A DNA stretch of 64,000 bases from Azohydromonas sediminis (lineage in GTDB: Bacteria; Pseudomonadota; Gammaproteobacteria; Burkholderiales; Burkholderiaceae_C), in the NCBI RefSeq assembly GCF_003574675.1, contig NZ_QOAZ01000004.1, forward strand, positions 62,001-126,000. The letters are read 5' to 3'. Under the pieces are notes generated by a model. That model worked only from the letters and a program-made list of their open reading frames with translations. It did no database searches and was not told the origin of the DNA. Positions 28,044 to 36,161 of the stretch are shown here, one piece after another; position 1 is the first letter of the stretch, and each line of letters starts with the position of its first letter. The position numbers and the translations under genes are program-made.

Positions 28044-28104
28044 TGGCAAGCGCGGGCTGCCACCGATTGGCACGCCGGCGTCGCTGGCGGCTAATCCCGA
28101 TCGT

Positions 28105-28119
28105 TGGCGGGGCGATGGC
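28105..28119 (+). promoter_or_regulatory. Weak sigma-54-like -24/-12 element
   Basis: TGGCGGGGCGATGGC has the invariant GG and GC separated by exactly 10 bp, 62 bp downstream of the palindrome pair and with room for a start about 12 bp further on. It deviates from TGGCACG-N4-TTGC at several positions. Because the divergent regulator lacks GAFTGA, sigma-54 use is doubtful. Confidence 0.25.
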
Positions 28120-28169
28120 CCGCCGGTGTTGCGTTGCAACATGTTTGAGTCCATCGCGAGGAGATCCCG

Positions 28170-28370
28170 ATGAAGGAAAGCCCCGAGAAGATCTCGCGCC
28201 GCCGCGTGTTCGCCGGCGCCGGTGCCGTCGGCGCGGTGGCGGCGGTGGCCGCCGTGGTGCCCGCCGTCAAGCCCGATGCGGTCGCCGACGCGAAGCCGGC
28301 GCCCGAGAGGAAGGACGGCTACCAGGTCACGCAGCACGTGCTGCGCTACTACCAGACCGCGCGCGTCTGA
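28170..28370 (+). CDS. Formate dehydrogenase region small Tat-target protein
   Basis: 66 residues. It starts with ISRRRVFAGAGAVGAVAAVAAVVP, a twin-arginine signal, and ends in a short conserved block DGYQVTQHVLRYYQTARV. This matches the small 'formate dehydrogenase region TAT target' family, which recurs just upstream of Tat-exported FDH alpha subunits. The role is unknown; a fixed partner or membrane tether of the enzyme is possible. The GAGGAG ribosome site at 28159-28164 is strong. It is the first gene after the divergent control region. Confidence 0.9.
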   Translation: MKESPEKISRRRVFAGAGAVGAVAAVAAVVPAVKPDAVADAKPAPERKDGYQVTQHVLRYYQTARV

Positions 28371-28419
28371 CGCCCGCGCCGGTGCTGCTGCCCCCGAACC
28401 GCACGAGCAAGGAGACGTG

Positions 28420-31395
28420 ATGTTGCTCACCCGCAGAACCCCGTCCAGCACCGGCGCCGCACCGTCGGGGCTGGTGTCCAGCCTCGCGCGCGGCGTGTCG
28501 CGCGCGATCCCGACGATGGACCGCCGTGCCTTCCTGCGCCGCTCGGGCCTCGGCGTCGGCGCCGGCTTGGCCGCCACGCAGCTGACCCTCGTCAAGAAGG
28601 CGCAGGCCGCCAGCGAGACCAAGGGCGGTGACGCCGGCGCGAAGGTCGAGGTCAAGCGCACCGTGTGCGGGCACTGCTCGGTGGGTTGCGCGATCGACGC
28701 CGTCGTGCAGAACGGGGTGTGGGTGCGTCAGGAGCCGGTGTTCGACAGCCCGATCAACCTCGGCGCGCACTGTGCCAAGGGCGCCTCGGTGCGCGAGCAC
28801 GGCCACGGCGAGTACCGCCTGAAGTACCCGATGAAGCTCGTCAATGGCAAGTACGAGCGCATCAGCTGGGACCAGGCGCTCGACGAGATCGCGAAGAAGA
28901 TGCTCGCGCTGCGCGAACAGAGCGGGCCCGACTCGATCTTCGTGATCGGTTCGTCGAAGTACAACAACGAACAGGCCTACCTGCTGCGCAAGTGGGTCAC
29001 GCTCTGGGGCACGAACAACACCGACCACCAGGCGCGCATCTGCCACAGCACCACCGTCGCGGGCGTCGCGAACACGTGGGGCTACGGCGCGATGACGAAC
29101 TCCTACAACGACATGCAGAACGCCAAGGCGGCGCTGTACATCGGCAGCAACGCCGCCGAGGCGCACCCGGTGTCGATGCTGCACATGCTGCACGCCAAGG
29201 AGAACGGCTGCAAGATGATCGTCGTCGACCCGCGGTTCACGCGCACCGCGGCGAAGGCCGACGAGTACGTGCGCATCCGCTCGGGCACCGACATCCCGTT
29301 CCTGTTCGGCGTGCTGTACCACGTCTTCAAGAATGGCTGGGAGGACAAGAAGTACCTCCACGACCGCGTCTGGGGCATGGACAAGGTGCGCGAGGAAGTG
29401 CTCGCCAAGTGGACCCCGGACAAGGTGCAGGAGGTCTCGGGTGTCGACGAGGCCACCTGCTACAAGGTCGCCAAGATCATGGCCGAGAACCGCCCAGGCA
29501 CCATCGTCTGGTGCATGGGGCAGACGCAGCACACGATCGGCAACGCGATGGTGCGTGCGTCGTGCATCCTGCAGCTGGCCCTGGGCAACATCGGCGTGTC
29601 GGGCGGCGGCGCCAACATCTTCCGCGGCCATGACAACGTGCAGGGCGCGACCGACGTCGGCCCGAACCCCGACTCGCTGCCGGGCTACTACGGTCTGGCC
29701 GAGGGCTCGTTCAAGCACTACGCCGCGGTGTGGGGCCTCGACTTCGACTGGATCAAGTCGCGCTACGCGCCGGGCATGATGACCAAGCCCGGCATGACGG
29801 TGTCGCGCTGGATCGACGGCGTGCTCGAGAAGAACGAGCTGATCGACCAGGACAGCAATCTGCGCGGGCTGTTCTTCTGGGGTCACGCGCCGAACTCCCA
29901 GACGCGCGGCCTCGAGATGAAGCGCGCGATGGACAAGCTCGACCTGCTCGTCGTCGTCGACCCGTTCCCGAGCGCGACCGCGGCGATGGCCGCGATGCCC
30001 GGCCGTCCCGAGGACCAGAACCCGAACCGCGCCGTCTACCTGCTGCCGGCGGCCACGCAGTTCGAGACCAGCGGCTCGATCACGGCGTCGAACCGCTCGA
30101 TCCAGTGGCGCGAGCAGGTCATCGAGCCGCTGTGGGAGAGCCGCACCGACCACATGATCATGTACCAGCTCGCCGAGAAGCTCGGCTTTGGCAAGGAGCT
30201 GGTGAAGAACTACAAGATGGTCAAGGGCAAGGGCGGCATGGAGGAGCCCGAGACCGAGTCGATCCTGCGCGAGATCAACCGCGGCGTGTGGACCATCGGC
30301 TACACCGGCCACAGCCCCGAGCGGCTGAAGGCGCACATGCGCAACATGCACGTCTTCGACGTCAAGACGCTGCGCGCGCGCGGCGGCGTCGACAAGGAGA
30401 CCGGCTACAAGCTCGACGGCGACTACTTCGGCCTGCCGTGGCCGTGTTACGGCACGCCCGAGATGAAGCACCCGGGCAGCCCGAACCTGTACGACACGTC
30501 GAAGCACGTGATGGAAGGCGGCGGCAACTTCCGCGCGAACTTCGGCGTCGAGCGCGACGGCCAGTCGCTGCTCGCCGAGGACGGTTCGCACAGCAAGGGC
30601 GCCGACCTGACCACCGGCTACCCCGAGTTCGACCACCTGCTGCTGAAGAAGCTCGGCTGGTGGGACGAGCTGACCGACGAGGAGAAGAAGGCCGCCGAGG
30701 GCAAGAACTGGAAGACCGACCTGTCGGGCGGGATCATCCGCGTCGCGATGGTCAACCATGGCTGCCACCCGTTCGGCAACGCGAAGGCGCGCGCCGTCGT
30801 GTGGAACTTCCCCGACCCGATCCCGCAGCACCGCGAGCCGCTGTACAGCAACCGGCCCGACCTCGTCGCGAAGTACCCGACGCACGACGACCGCAAGGCG
30901 TTCTGGCGCCTGCCGACGCTGTTCAAGACGGTGCAGGAGGCGAACAAGGACATTGGCAAGGAGTACCCGCTGATCATGACGAGCGGCCGCCTCGTCGAGT
31001 ACGAGGGCGGCGGCGAGGAGACGCGCAGCAACCCTTACCTCGCCGAACTGCAGCAGGAGATGTTCGTCGAGATCAACCCGCGGGCGGCCAACGACCGGGG
31101 CATCCGCAACGGCGAGTACGTCTGGGTGCGCACGCCGCCGATGGCGCAGGTGCCCGGCTTCAAGGGCATCAAGGTCAAGGCGCTGGTCACCGAGCGCGTC
31201 GACGCCGAAACGGTGTTCCTGCCGTTCCACTTCTCGGGCCGCTGGGGGGGCATCGACCTCGCACCGTATTACCCGCAGGGGGCGATGCCGCTGGTGCGCG
31301 GTGAGGCCGTCAACACCGCGACGACCTACGGCTACGACAGCGTCACGATGATGCAGGAAACCAAGACCACGCTCTGCCAGATCGAGCGTGCCTAA
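28420..31395 (+). CDS. fdhA: Formate dehydrogenase, catalytic (alpha) subunit
   Basis: 991 residues. Twin-arginine signal MDRRAFLRRSG at about 33-43 in a long N-terminus; a [4Fe-4S] site CGHCSVGC...HC (Cys 83, 86, 90, 118). The active-site pattern DHQARICHSTTVAG has Cys208 where many FDHs have selenocysteine. Mo/W-bis-MGD binding segments follow, with the molydopterin dinucleotide-binding domain at the C-terminus (about 830-985). It oxidises formate to CO2 and passes electrons through FdhB to the membrane subunit. Tat export places it in the periplasm. AAGGAG sits 5 nt before the ATG; M33 is a weaker alternative start. Confidence 0.96.
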   Translation: MLLTRRTPSSTGAAPSGLVSSLARGVSRAIPTMDRRAFLRRSGLGVGAGLAATQLTLVKKAQAASETKGGDAGAKVEVKRTVCGHCSVGCAIDAVVQNGVWVRQEPVFDSPINLGAHCAKGASVREHGHGEYRLKYPMKLVNGKYERISWDQALDEIAKKMLALREQSGPDSIFVIGSSKYNNEQAYLLRKWVTLWGTNNTDHQARICHSTTVAGVANTWGYGAMTNSYNDMQNAKAALYIGSNAAEAHPVSMLHMLHAKENGCKMIVVDPRFTRTAAKADEYVRIRSGTDIPFLFGVLYHVFKNGWEDKKYLHDRVWGMDKVREEVLAKWTPDKVQEVSGVDEATCYKVAKIMAENRPGTIVWCMGQTQHTIGNAMVRASCILQLALGNIGVSGGGANIFRGHDNVQGATDVGPNPDSLPGYYGLAEGSFKHYAAVWGLDFDWIKSRYAPGMMTKPGMTVSRWIDGVLEKNELIDQDSNLRGLFFWGHAPNSQTRGLEMKRAMDKLDLLVVVDPFPSATAAMAAMPGRPEDQNPNRAVYLLPAATQFETSGSITASNRSIQWREQVIEPLWESRTDHMIMYQLAEKLGFGKELVKNYKMVKGKGGMEEPETESILREINRGVWTIGYTGHSPERLKAHMRNMHVFDVKTLRARGGVDKETGYKLDGDYFGLPWPCYGTPEMKHPGSPNLYDTSKHVMEGGGNFRANFGVERDGQSLLAEDGSHSKGADLTTGYPEFDHLLLKKLGWWDELTDEEKKAAEGKNWKTDLSGGIIRVAMVNHGCHPFGNAKARAVVWNFPDPIPQHREPLYSNRPDLVAKYPTHDDRKAFWRLPTLFKTVQEANKDIGKEYPLIMTSGRLVEYEGGGEETRSNPYLAELQQEMFVEINPRAANDRGIRNGEYVWVRTPPMAQVPGFKGIKVKALVTERVDAETVFLPFHFSGRWGGIDLAPYYPQGAMPLVRGEAVNTATTYGYDSVTMMQETKTTLCQIERA

Positions 31396-31407
31396 GGAGA
31401 TCGCGAC

Positions 31408-32040
31408 ATGGCCCGAATGAAGTTCATCTGCGACGCCGAGCGTTGCATCGAGTGCAACGGCTGCGTCACCGCCTGCAAGGCCGAGCACGAGATCCCCTGG
31501 GGCGTCAACCGCCGGCGCGTCGTCACGCTCAACGACGGCGTACCCGGCGAGAAGAGCATCTCAGTGGCGTGCATGCACTGCGCCGACGCGCCATGCATGG
31601 CGGTGTGCCCGGTCGACTGCTTCTACCGCACCGACGAAGGCGTCGTGCTGCACGACAAGGACGTGTGCATCGGCTGCGGCTACTGCAGCTACGCGTGCCC
31701 GTTCGGCGCGCCGCAGTTCCCCACCAACGGCCAGTTCGGGCTGCGCGGCAAGATGGACAAGTGCACCTTCTGCGCCGGCGGCCCCGAGGCCAGCGGCTCG
31801 AAGGCCGAGTTCGAGAAGTACGGTCGCAACCGCCTCGCCGAAGGCAAGCTGCCGGCGTGTGCCGAGATGTGCTCGACGAAGGCGCTGCTCGGCGGTGACG
31901 GCGACGTCGTCGCCGACATCTTCCGCACGCGCGTGCTCACGCGCGGCAAGGGCAGCGAGGTGTGGGGTTGGGGCACGGCCTACGGTCGGCCCAGTGGCGG
32001 CGCGCCGGCGCCGCAGAAGGCGGAGACGACCAAGTCATGA
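31408..32040 (+). CDS. fdhB: Formate dehydrogenase, iron-sulfur (beta) subunit
   Basis: 210 residues with four ferredoxin-like Cys sets: CIECNGCVTAC (about 13), CMHCADAPCMAVC (about 55), CIGCGYCSYAC (about 85) and a final CTFC...CAEMC (about 114-154). Together they wire four [4Fe-4S] clusters between FdhA and the cytochrome b subunit. No transmembrane helix is seen at the C-terminus, unlike E. coli FdnH, so the soluble FDH3-type electron-transfer subunit is the better match. It starts 12 bp after fdhA; its stop overlaps the next start (ATGA). Confidence 0.95.
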   Translation: MARMKFICDAERCIECNGCVTACKAEHEIPWGVNRRRVVTLNDGVPGEKSISVACMHCADAPCMAVCPVDCFYRTDEGVVLHDKDVCIGCGYCSYACPFGAPQFPTNGQFGLRGKMDKCTFCAGGPEASGSKAEFEKYGRNRLAEGKLPACAEMCSTKALLGGDGDVVADIFRTRVLTRGKGSEVWGWGTAYGRPSGGAPAPQKAETTKS

Positions 32041-32276
32041 CCACGACGATCTTCCGCGCGGCGGCGCTCTTCGCATTCGCCGTCGCCCTCACCGCCTGCG
32101 GTGAGACGGCCACCTCCGACCAGACGGTGCGCAAGACCGACAGCCCGGCCTACCAGGGTGCCGCCAATCCGTTCGTGGTCGACGGCTGGAAACCCGGTGA
32201 CGCGTCGAGCTGGGAACAGCAGATGCGCACGCGCGCCCAGGGCCAGAACGAGTACTCGCGCACGACGGGCGGTTGA
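32037..32276 (+). CDS. Small lipoprotein inside the FDH operon
   Basis: 79 residues; I do not recognise a named family. Signal peptide with lipobox ALTAC (Cys near residue 20), then a hydrophilic tail with ANPFVVDGWKPGDASSWEQQM, Trp/Gln-rich. It is translationally coupled to fdhB (ATGA overlap) and precedes the cytochrome b gene by 19 bp. An outer or inner membrane-anchored periplasmic partner of the FDH complex is plausible from position alone. Confidence 0.75.
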   Translation: MTTTIFRAAALFAFAVALTACGETATSDQTVRKTDSPAYQGAANPFVVDGWKPGDASSWEQQMRTRAQGQNEYSRTTGG

Positions 32277-32295
32277 CGCCCGCGAAGGAGACGGC

Positions 32296-33423
32296 ATGCA
32301 AGCCTCGATCCGAACGCTGATCCTCACCGTCGGCCTGGCTCTGTCCGCGCTCGCCGGCGCGCAGCAAGCACCGGCAGCCGGCGGCCCGCCCGCCGGATTC
32401 GTCGCCCCGGCCGACCCCCGGCCCGACGAGAGCAACGCCGAGCGCGCGAAGAGCCAGCCCGGCAACAATGCGCCGTTCTGGCGCGCGGTGCGTGAGTCGG
32501 GCGAGCAAGCCGGCTACACGTCGCTGCCCGGTGCCGAGAAGGGTGTGCTGATCCAGTCGTTCGTGCAGTACCCCGGATCGCGTTACACGACCGCCGGCGA
32601 AGCGTGGCGGCAGGTGCGCAACGACTGGATCCTGCCGTACGGCGGTGCGCTGCTGCTGATCGCGGTGCTCGCGGTGGCGATGTTCTACTGGCGCCGCGGG
32701 CCGATGGGTGGCCACGAGGCGCAGACCGGCCGGCTGATCGAGCGCTTCACCTACTTCGAGCGTGCGGCGCACTGGACGGTCGCGATCACGTTCGTGATCT
32801 TGGCGGTATCGGGCATCGTGATCGCGTGGGGCAAGTATTTCCTGCTGCCCATCCTCGGCGGTACGCTGTTTGGCTGGCTGACCTACGCGCTGAAGAACGC
32901 ACACAACTTCGCCGGGCCGGTGTTCGCCGTCGCGCTGCTGGTGTTCATCGTCGGGTTCATTCGCGACAACATTCCGCGCGCACACGATCTGAAGTGGCTC
33001 GGCAAGGGTGGCGGCATGTTCAGCGGCGAGCACGTGCCCTCGGGCAAGTTCAACGCCGGCGAGAAAATTGTCTTTTGGGGCGGCGTGATCGTGCTCGGGC
33101 TGATCGTCGTCGCGTCCGGCCTCGTGCTCGACAAGGTTTTCCCGACGCTGCTCACCTACGATCGCGGGCAGATGCAGGTGGCGCACATGATCCACGCCAG
33201 TGCCGCGGCGCTGATGATGGCGATGTTCGTCGGCCACATCTACATGGGCACGATCGGGGTCAAGGGCGCCTACCAGGCGATGCGCACCGGCTACGTCGAC
33301 GAGGGCTGGGCCAAGGAACACCACGAACTGTGGTACGAGGACATCAAGGCCGGCAGGATTCCCGCGAAGCGCTCGGCCGAAGCCGCTGCGGGGCCGGTCG
33401 CGTCGGCCGGCGCACAGGGTTAA
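32296..33423 (+). CDS. Formate dehydrogenase, cytochrome b556 (gamma) subunit
   Basis: 375 residues. A signal-peptide-like N-terminus (LSALAGAQQ) and a periplasmic segment (about 23-108, with SLPGAEKGVLIQS) are followed by one helix near 115 and the four-helix cytochrome b part (about 155-320). His-bearing helices include RAAHWTVAITFVILAVSGI (about 156) and AHMIHASAAALMMAMFVGHIYMG (about 295-318), the usual heme b ligands. It hands electrons from FdhB to the quinone pool. AAGGAG lies 6 nt before ATG. The periplasmic N-terminal extension is longer than in E. coli FdnI. Confidence 0.93.
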   Translation: MQASIRTLILTVGLALSALAGAQQAPAAGGPPAGFVAPADPRPDESNAERAKSQPGNNAPFWRAVRESGEQAGYTSLPGAEKGVLIQSFVQYPGSRYTTAGEAWRQVRNDWILPYGGALLLIAVLAVAMFYWRRGPMGGHEAQTGRLIERFTYFERAAHWTVAITFVILAVSGIVIAWGKYFLLPILGGTLFGWLTYALKNAHNFAGPVFAVALLVFIVGFIRDNIPRAHDLKWLGKGGGMFSGEHVPSGKFNAGEKIVFWGGVIVLGLIVVASGLVLDKVFPTLLTYDRGQMQVAHMIHASAAALMMAMFVGHIYMGTIGVKGAYQAMRTGYVDEGWAKEHHELWYEDIKAGRIPAKRSAEAAAGPVASAGAQG

Positions 33424-33441
33424 CCAGGAGGACTGCAGACC

Positions 33442-33726
33442 ATGAGCCGCAAGCATCTGTGGACCGCCGCGCTGGTGCTGGCCGCGGCGCCAGCCCTCGC
33501 GAAGCTGCCGCCGCCGTCGGAGGAAGCCAAGGCCAAGGCGGCCGAGGCCGCCGCGCGTGCCGCCTGGGCTGGCAAGGTCGCGAACTACAAACTGTGCCTG
33601 TCGATGGAGCGTGTCGCGGCGAAGTACCGCGCCGACGCGCAGAAGGCCGGCAAGCAGCCGCCGGCGGCGACGCCGACGCCGGCTTGTGTCGATCCCGGGC
33701 CCTTCGTGCCTCCGTCGCAGAGCTGA
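33442..33726 (+). CDS. Small exported protein of the FDH operon
   Basis: 94 residues; family not recognised. Cleavable signal peptide (LVLAAAPALAKLP), an Ala/Lys/Glu-rich helical stretch, then NYKLCLSMERVAAKYR and PACVDPGPFVPP. Two Cys (about residues 52 and 81) could form a disulfide in the periplasm. CAGGAGG precedes the ATG closely. It lies 18 bp after the cytochrome b gene and 7 bp before fdhD, so it belongs to the operon. Confidence 0.75.
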   Translation: MSRKHLWTAALVLAAAPALAKLPPPSEEAKAKAAEAAARAAWAGKVANYKLCLSMERVAAKYRADAQKAGKQPPAATPTPACVDPGPFVPPSQS

Positions 33727-33733
33727 CGCGCCG

Positions 33734-34627
33734 ATGTCTTTGGCCGAGCCCCGTCAGAACCTCTCGTGCGCGACATGCGCCGGGCCGCGCATGACGCAGG
33801 CCGGCCAGCCGCTCACGCGCGAGGTCGAGGTGCTCGACGAGTACGGCCAGCGGCGCAGCATCCACATCCCCGACGAGCGGCCGCTGACGGTGTTCGTCGA
33901 CAAGCGCGAGCTCGTCACGCTGATGACGCTCGGCGCCGCGCCCGAACTGCTCGTGCTGGGCTATCTGCGCAACCAGCGCCTCGTCGACGACCTGTCGCAG
34001 GTCGAGTCGATCACCGTCGACTGGGACGTGCACGCCGCCGCGGTGCGCACCGTCGGCGGCATCGAGGCGTTCGAGGCGAAGACGGCCAAGCGCGTCGTCA
34101 CCACCGGCTGCGGGCAGGGTACCGTGTTCGGTGACCTGCAGGCGCAGGTCGACGCGATCCGTCTGCCGCCGCCCGAGAAGGCGCGCATCCGCCAGTCGAC
34201 GCTGCACGGCATGCTCGAGGTGATGCGCCAGCAGGACAGCATCCACCGCAAGGCCGGCTCGGTGCACGGCTGCGCGCTGTTCCGCGGCACCGAGCTGCTC
34301 GTCTTTGTCGAGGACGTCGGCCGCCACAACGCGCTCGACACCATCGCCGGCTGGATGTGGATGCACGGCGTCGACGGCGCCGACAAGACCTTCTACACCA
34401 CCGGCCGGCTGACGAGCGAGATGGTGATGAAGGCCGCGCAGATGGGCGTGCCGATCGTCGTCTCGCGCAACGGCGTCACGCAGATGGGCCACGCGTTCGC
34501 GAGCCGGCTCGGCATGACGCTGTTCGGCCGCGCCGCGAACCGCCACTTCCTCTGCTACACCGGCTTCGAGCGCTTCGACTCCGAGCCCGAGCCGCAGCGT
34601 TCGCCGGTGCGCGTCGTCGCCGGCTGA
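33734..34627 (+). CDS. fdhD: FDH sulfurtransferase/maturation protein FdhD
   Basis: 297 residues. FdhD moves sulfur from IscS to the Mo-bis-MGD of FDH. Typical blocks are present: RPLTVFVDKRELVTLMTLG, KRVVTTGCGQGT with the active-loop Cys126, then FVEDVGRHNALDTIAGW and FYTTGRLTSEMVMKAAQMGVPIVVSRN. The E. coli protein has two Cys in its loop; here only the first is visible (CGQG). An N-terminal extension of about 25 residues has a CATC pair. Last gene of the FDH operon on this strand. Confidence 0.94.
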   Translation: MSLAEPRQNLSCATCAGPRMTQAGQPLTREVEVLDEYGQRRSIHIPDERPLTVFVDKRELVTLMTLGAAPELLVLGYLRNQRLVDDLSQVESITVDWDVHAAAVRTVGGIEAFEAKTAKRVVTTGCGQGTVFGDLQAQVDAIRLPPPEKARIRQSTLHGMLEVMRQQDSIHRKAGSVHGCALFRGTELLVFVEDVGRHNALDTIAGWMWMHGVDGADKTFYTTGRLTSEMVMKAAQMGVPIVVSRNGVTQMGHAFASRLGMTLFGRAANRHFLCYTGFERFDSEPEPQRSPVRVVAG

Positions 34628-34651
34628 CCGGGCGGCGCCCGCCGGCGCGCG

Positions 34652-35336
34652 TCAGCGGTCGCGTTCGGCCACGAGCGACGCCGCGTGCCCCGACGCCAGA
34701 TCGGGGTGGTCGATCTGCGTGTCGATCACGCGCATCTGCGCCAGCCGATGGCGCGTCACCGGATGGGTCGCGGTGTCGACGGTCGCGCCGCGGCGCATCA
34801 GCAGCGCCATCGCGTGTTCGATGCCGAAGCCGAGCTGGCGCAGCAGCCTGTAGCCCCAGGCATCGGCCTCGAACTCGTGGCGGTGCGCCATCCGGTGGGC
34901 CTGCAGGCCGAGCACACCGGCTACCGGATCGGTCGTCTCGGGCCGGACCTCGCCCGGGATGTGGGTGCGGTACAGCGCTGCGAGCGCCTGCCAGTGGCCG
35001 AGCACGACGCGGCCGAGCTCGTGCGCGAGCAGCAACAGCCGCTCGCCTTTGGGTAGATCACCGGCTGCCTCCGACACGACGAGGACGCGGCCGAGCAGCA
35101 CCTCGGCGTTGAGCGGACCGGTGACGACGCGCAGTTCGGCATCCGGCGGCGACGCGGTCGATGCGATCAGCCGCTCGAACGAGATGCGTATGCGTGCGGT
35201 GCGCCCGCTGTCGGCTCTCGCCGCTTCGAACTGGTGCAACCGCATCTGGTGCGAGCGCTCTAGCACGGCGACGATATCGTCGGCGTGCGCGCACGCGGCC
35301 CCAGATCCATCCCAGGCACAGGGCAACAAGACGCAT
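34652..35336 (-). pseudogene. M48-like periplasmic peptidase, frameshifted and zinc-site defective
   Basis: The main frame reads an M48-type peptidase (LLLAHELG..., HEFEADAWGYRLLRQLGF). The ATG at 35336 begins a good signal peptide MRLVALCLGWIW, but the frame then shifts at GGGG (35299-35302). Dropping one G restores IW-AACAHA-DDIVAVLERS with an AHA cleavage site. So the gene reads as intact for about 227 residues only if one base is removed. The metal motif is HELGR instead of HExxH, so one zinc ligand is replaced by Arg. Both lesions point to decay; an assembly error could explain the frameshift but not the HELGR change. Confidence 0.7.
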
Positions 35337-35496
35337 CGAATCCTCCCCACGGTGCTGACGCTGGCAGATCGCGTCGGCCAGCCGCGGATCAGCCCGCGAC
35401 GACCCCTTGCGCGTCGCGTGTCCGTTTCAGGGATAAACGGGATGGAAAAGTGCGCCGCCCGCGATCTGCGCAAAGGTGGCGTGCAACTGCGGCGCT

Positions 35497-36045
35497 TCAG
35501 CGAGCCGCCGGCTGGTGGTGCAGGTCGCGCAGCATCGTCGGGCCGACCTGGCGTTCGATCTCGGCGGCGAGCTGGCGCAGCCGACCGAACGCGAACAGCG
35601 CTTCGGCGACGACAAACATCGGCCCCACCAGCAGGCCGACCAGGTCGTCGAAGAAGGCCGGCCGGCGCCCTTCGTACAGGTGGCCGACGAACTGGACGAG
35701 CCACCCGGCGACGAAGCACCCGGCACCCCAGGCCAGCCACGCCGTCGTCGTGCCCGCGCCAAGCGGCTGCGCCAGTGCGACGAGCACGGCCGTCACCGCC
35801 GCGACGGCGACGCCCAGCAGCCCCGGCCCGCGCGAGACGTACCACGCGGCAGCCAGCGCCCAAAGCACCCAGGCCGGCGTCAGCGCCAGACCGGCGACCG
35901 GCACCGTCGGCCGCGCCAGCAGCACGCCGACCGCGAACACGATCAGCGGGATGCCGACGAAGTGCGTCGCGATGTTGCGACGATCCCGGTGGTAACCGGC
36001 GTACTGCACCATCAGCTCGGTGCCGGGACGGAACAGCGAGGACAT
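35497..36045 (-). CDS. Mpo1-like (DUF962) membrane protein
   Basis: 182 residues. It starts MSSLFRPGTELMVQYAGYHRDRRNIATHFVGIPLIVF, with the conserved YxxxHxxxxNxxxHxxGxP pattern (metal-binding His). Four hydrophobic helices follow, and FVGHLYEGRRPAFFDDLVGLLVGPMFVVAE near residues 122-152 is typical. Yeast Mpo1 is an Fe2+-dependent dioxygenase in phytosphingosine alpha-oxidation; bacterial relatives are unassigned. The ATG at 36045 is the natural start; codons upstream extend into the dcd promoter. It is divergent from dcd. Confidence 0.87.
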   Translation of the reverse strand: MSSLFRPGTELMVQYAGYHRDRRNIATHFVGIPLIVFAVGVLLARPTVPVAGLALTPAWVLWALAAAWYVSRGPGLLGVAVAAVTAVLVALAQPLGAGTTTAWLAWGAGCFVAGWLVQFVGHLYEGRRPAFFDDLVGLLVGPMFVVAEALFAFGRLRQLAAEIERQVGPTMLRDLHHQPAAR

Positions 36046-36130
36046 CGGCAACACTCCAGCGGTGGGTACACGCACGTTATCGGCCGCGACGCACATAGTG
36101 TGCACCCGCCGGCGCCCCTGCGGGGATCCA

Positions 36131-36136
36131 TAGAAT
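36131..36136 (+). promoter_or_regulatory. -10 element for dcd
   Basis: TAGAAT lies 25 nt upstream of the dcd ATG, within the 116-bp divergent gap from the Mpo1-like gene. No consensus -35 is visible at 16-18 bp. Confidence 0.4.
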
Positions 36137-36161
36137 CGGAAAGCCTTCACGGGATGTGTCC

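Noticed and set aside
28045-28061. TGGCAAGCGCGGGCTGC as sigma-54 promoter
   Set aside because: GG and GC are at the wrong distance; 28105-28119 fits the spacing better, though weakly.
28327-31488. A 1053-residue reading on the minus strand opposite fdhA
   Set aside because: It is an Arg/Ala/Val-rich shadow of a highly conserved gene in GC-rich DNA, with no domain of its own.
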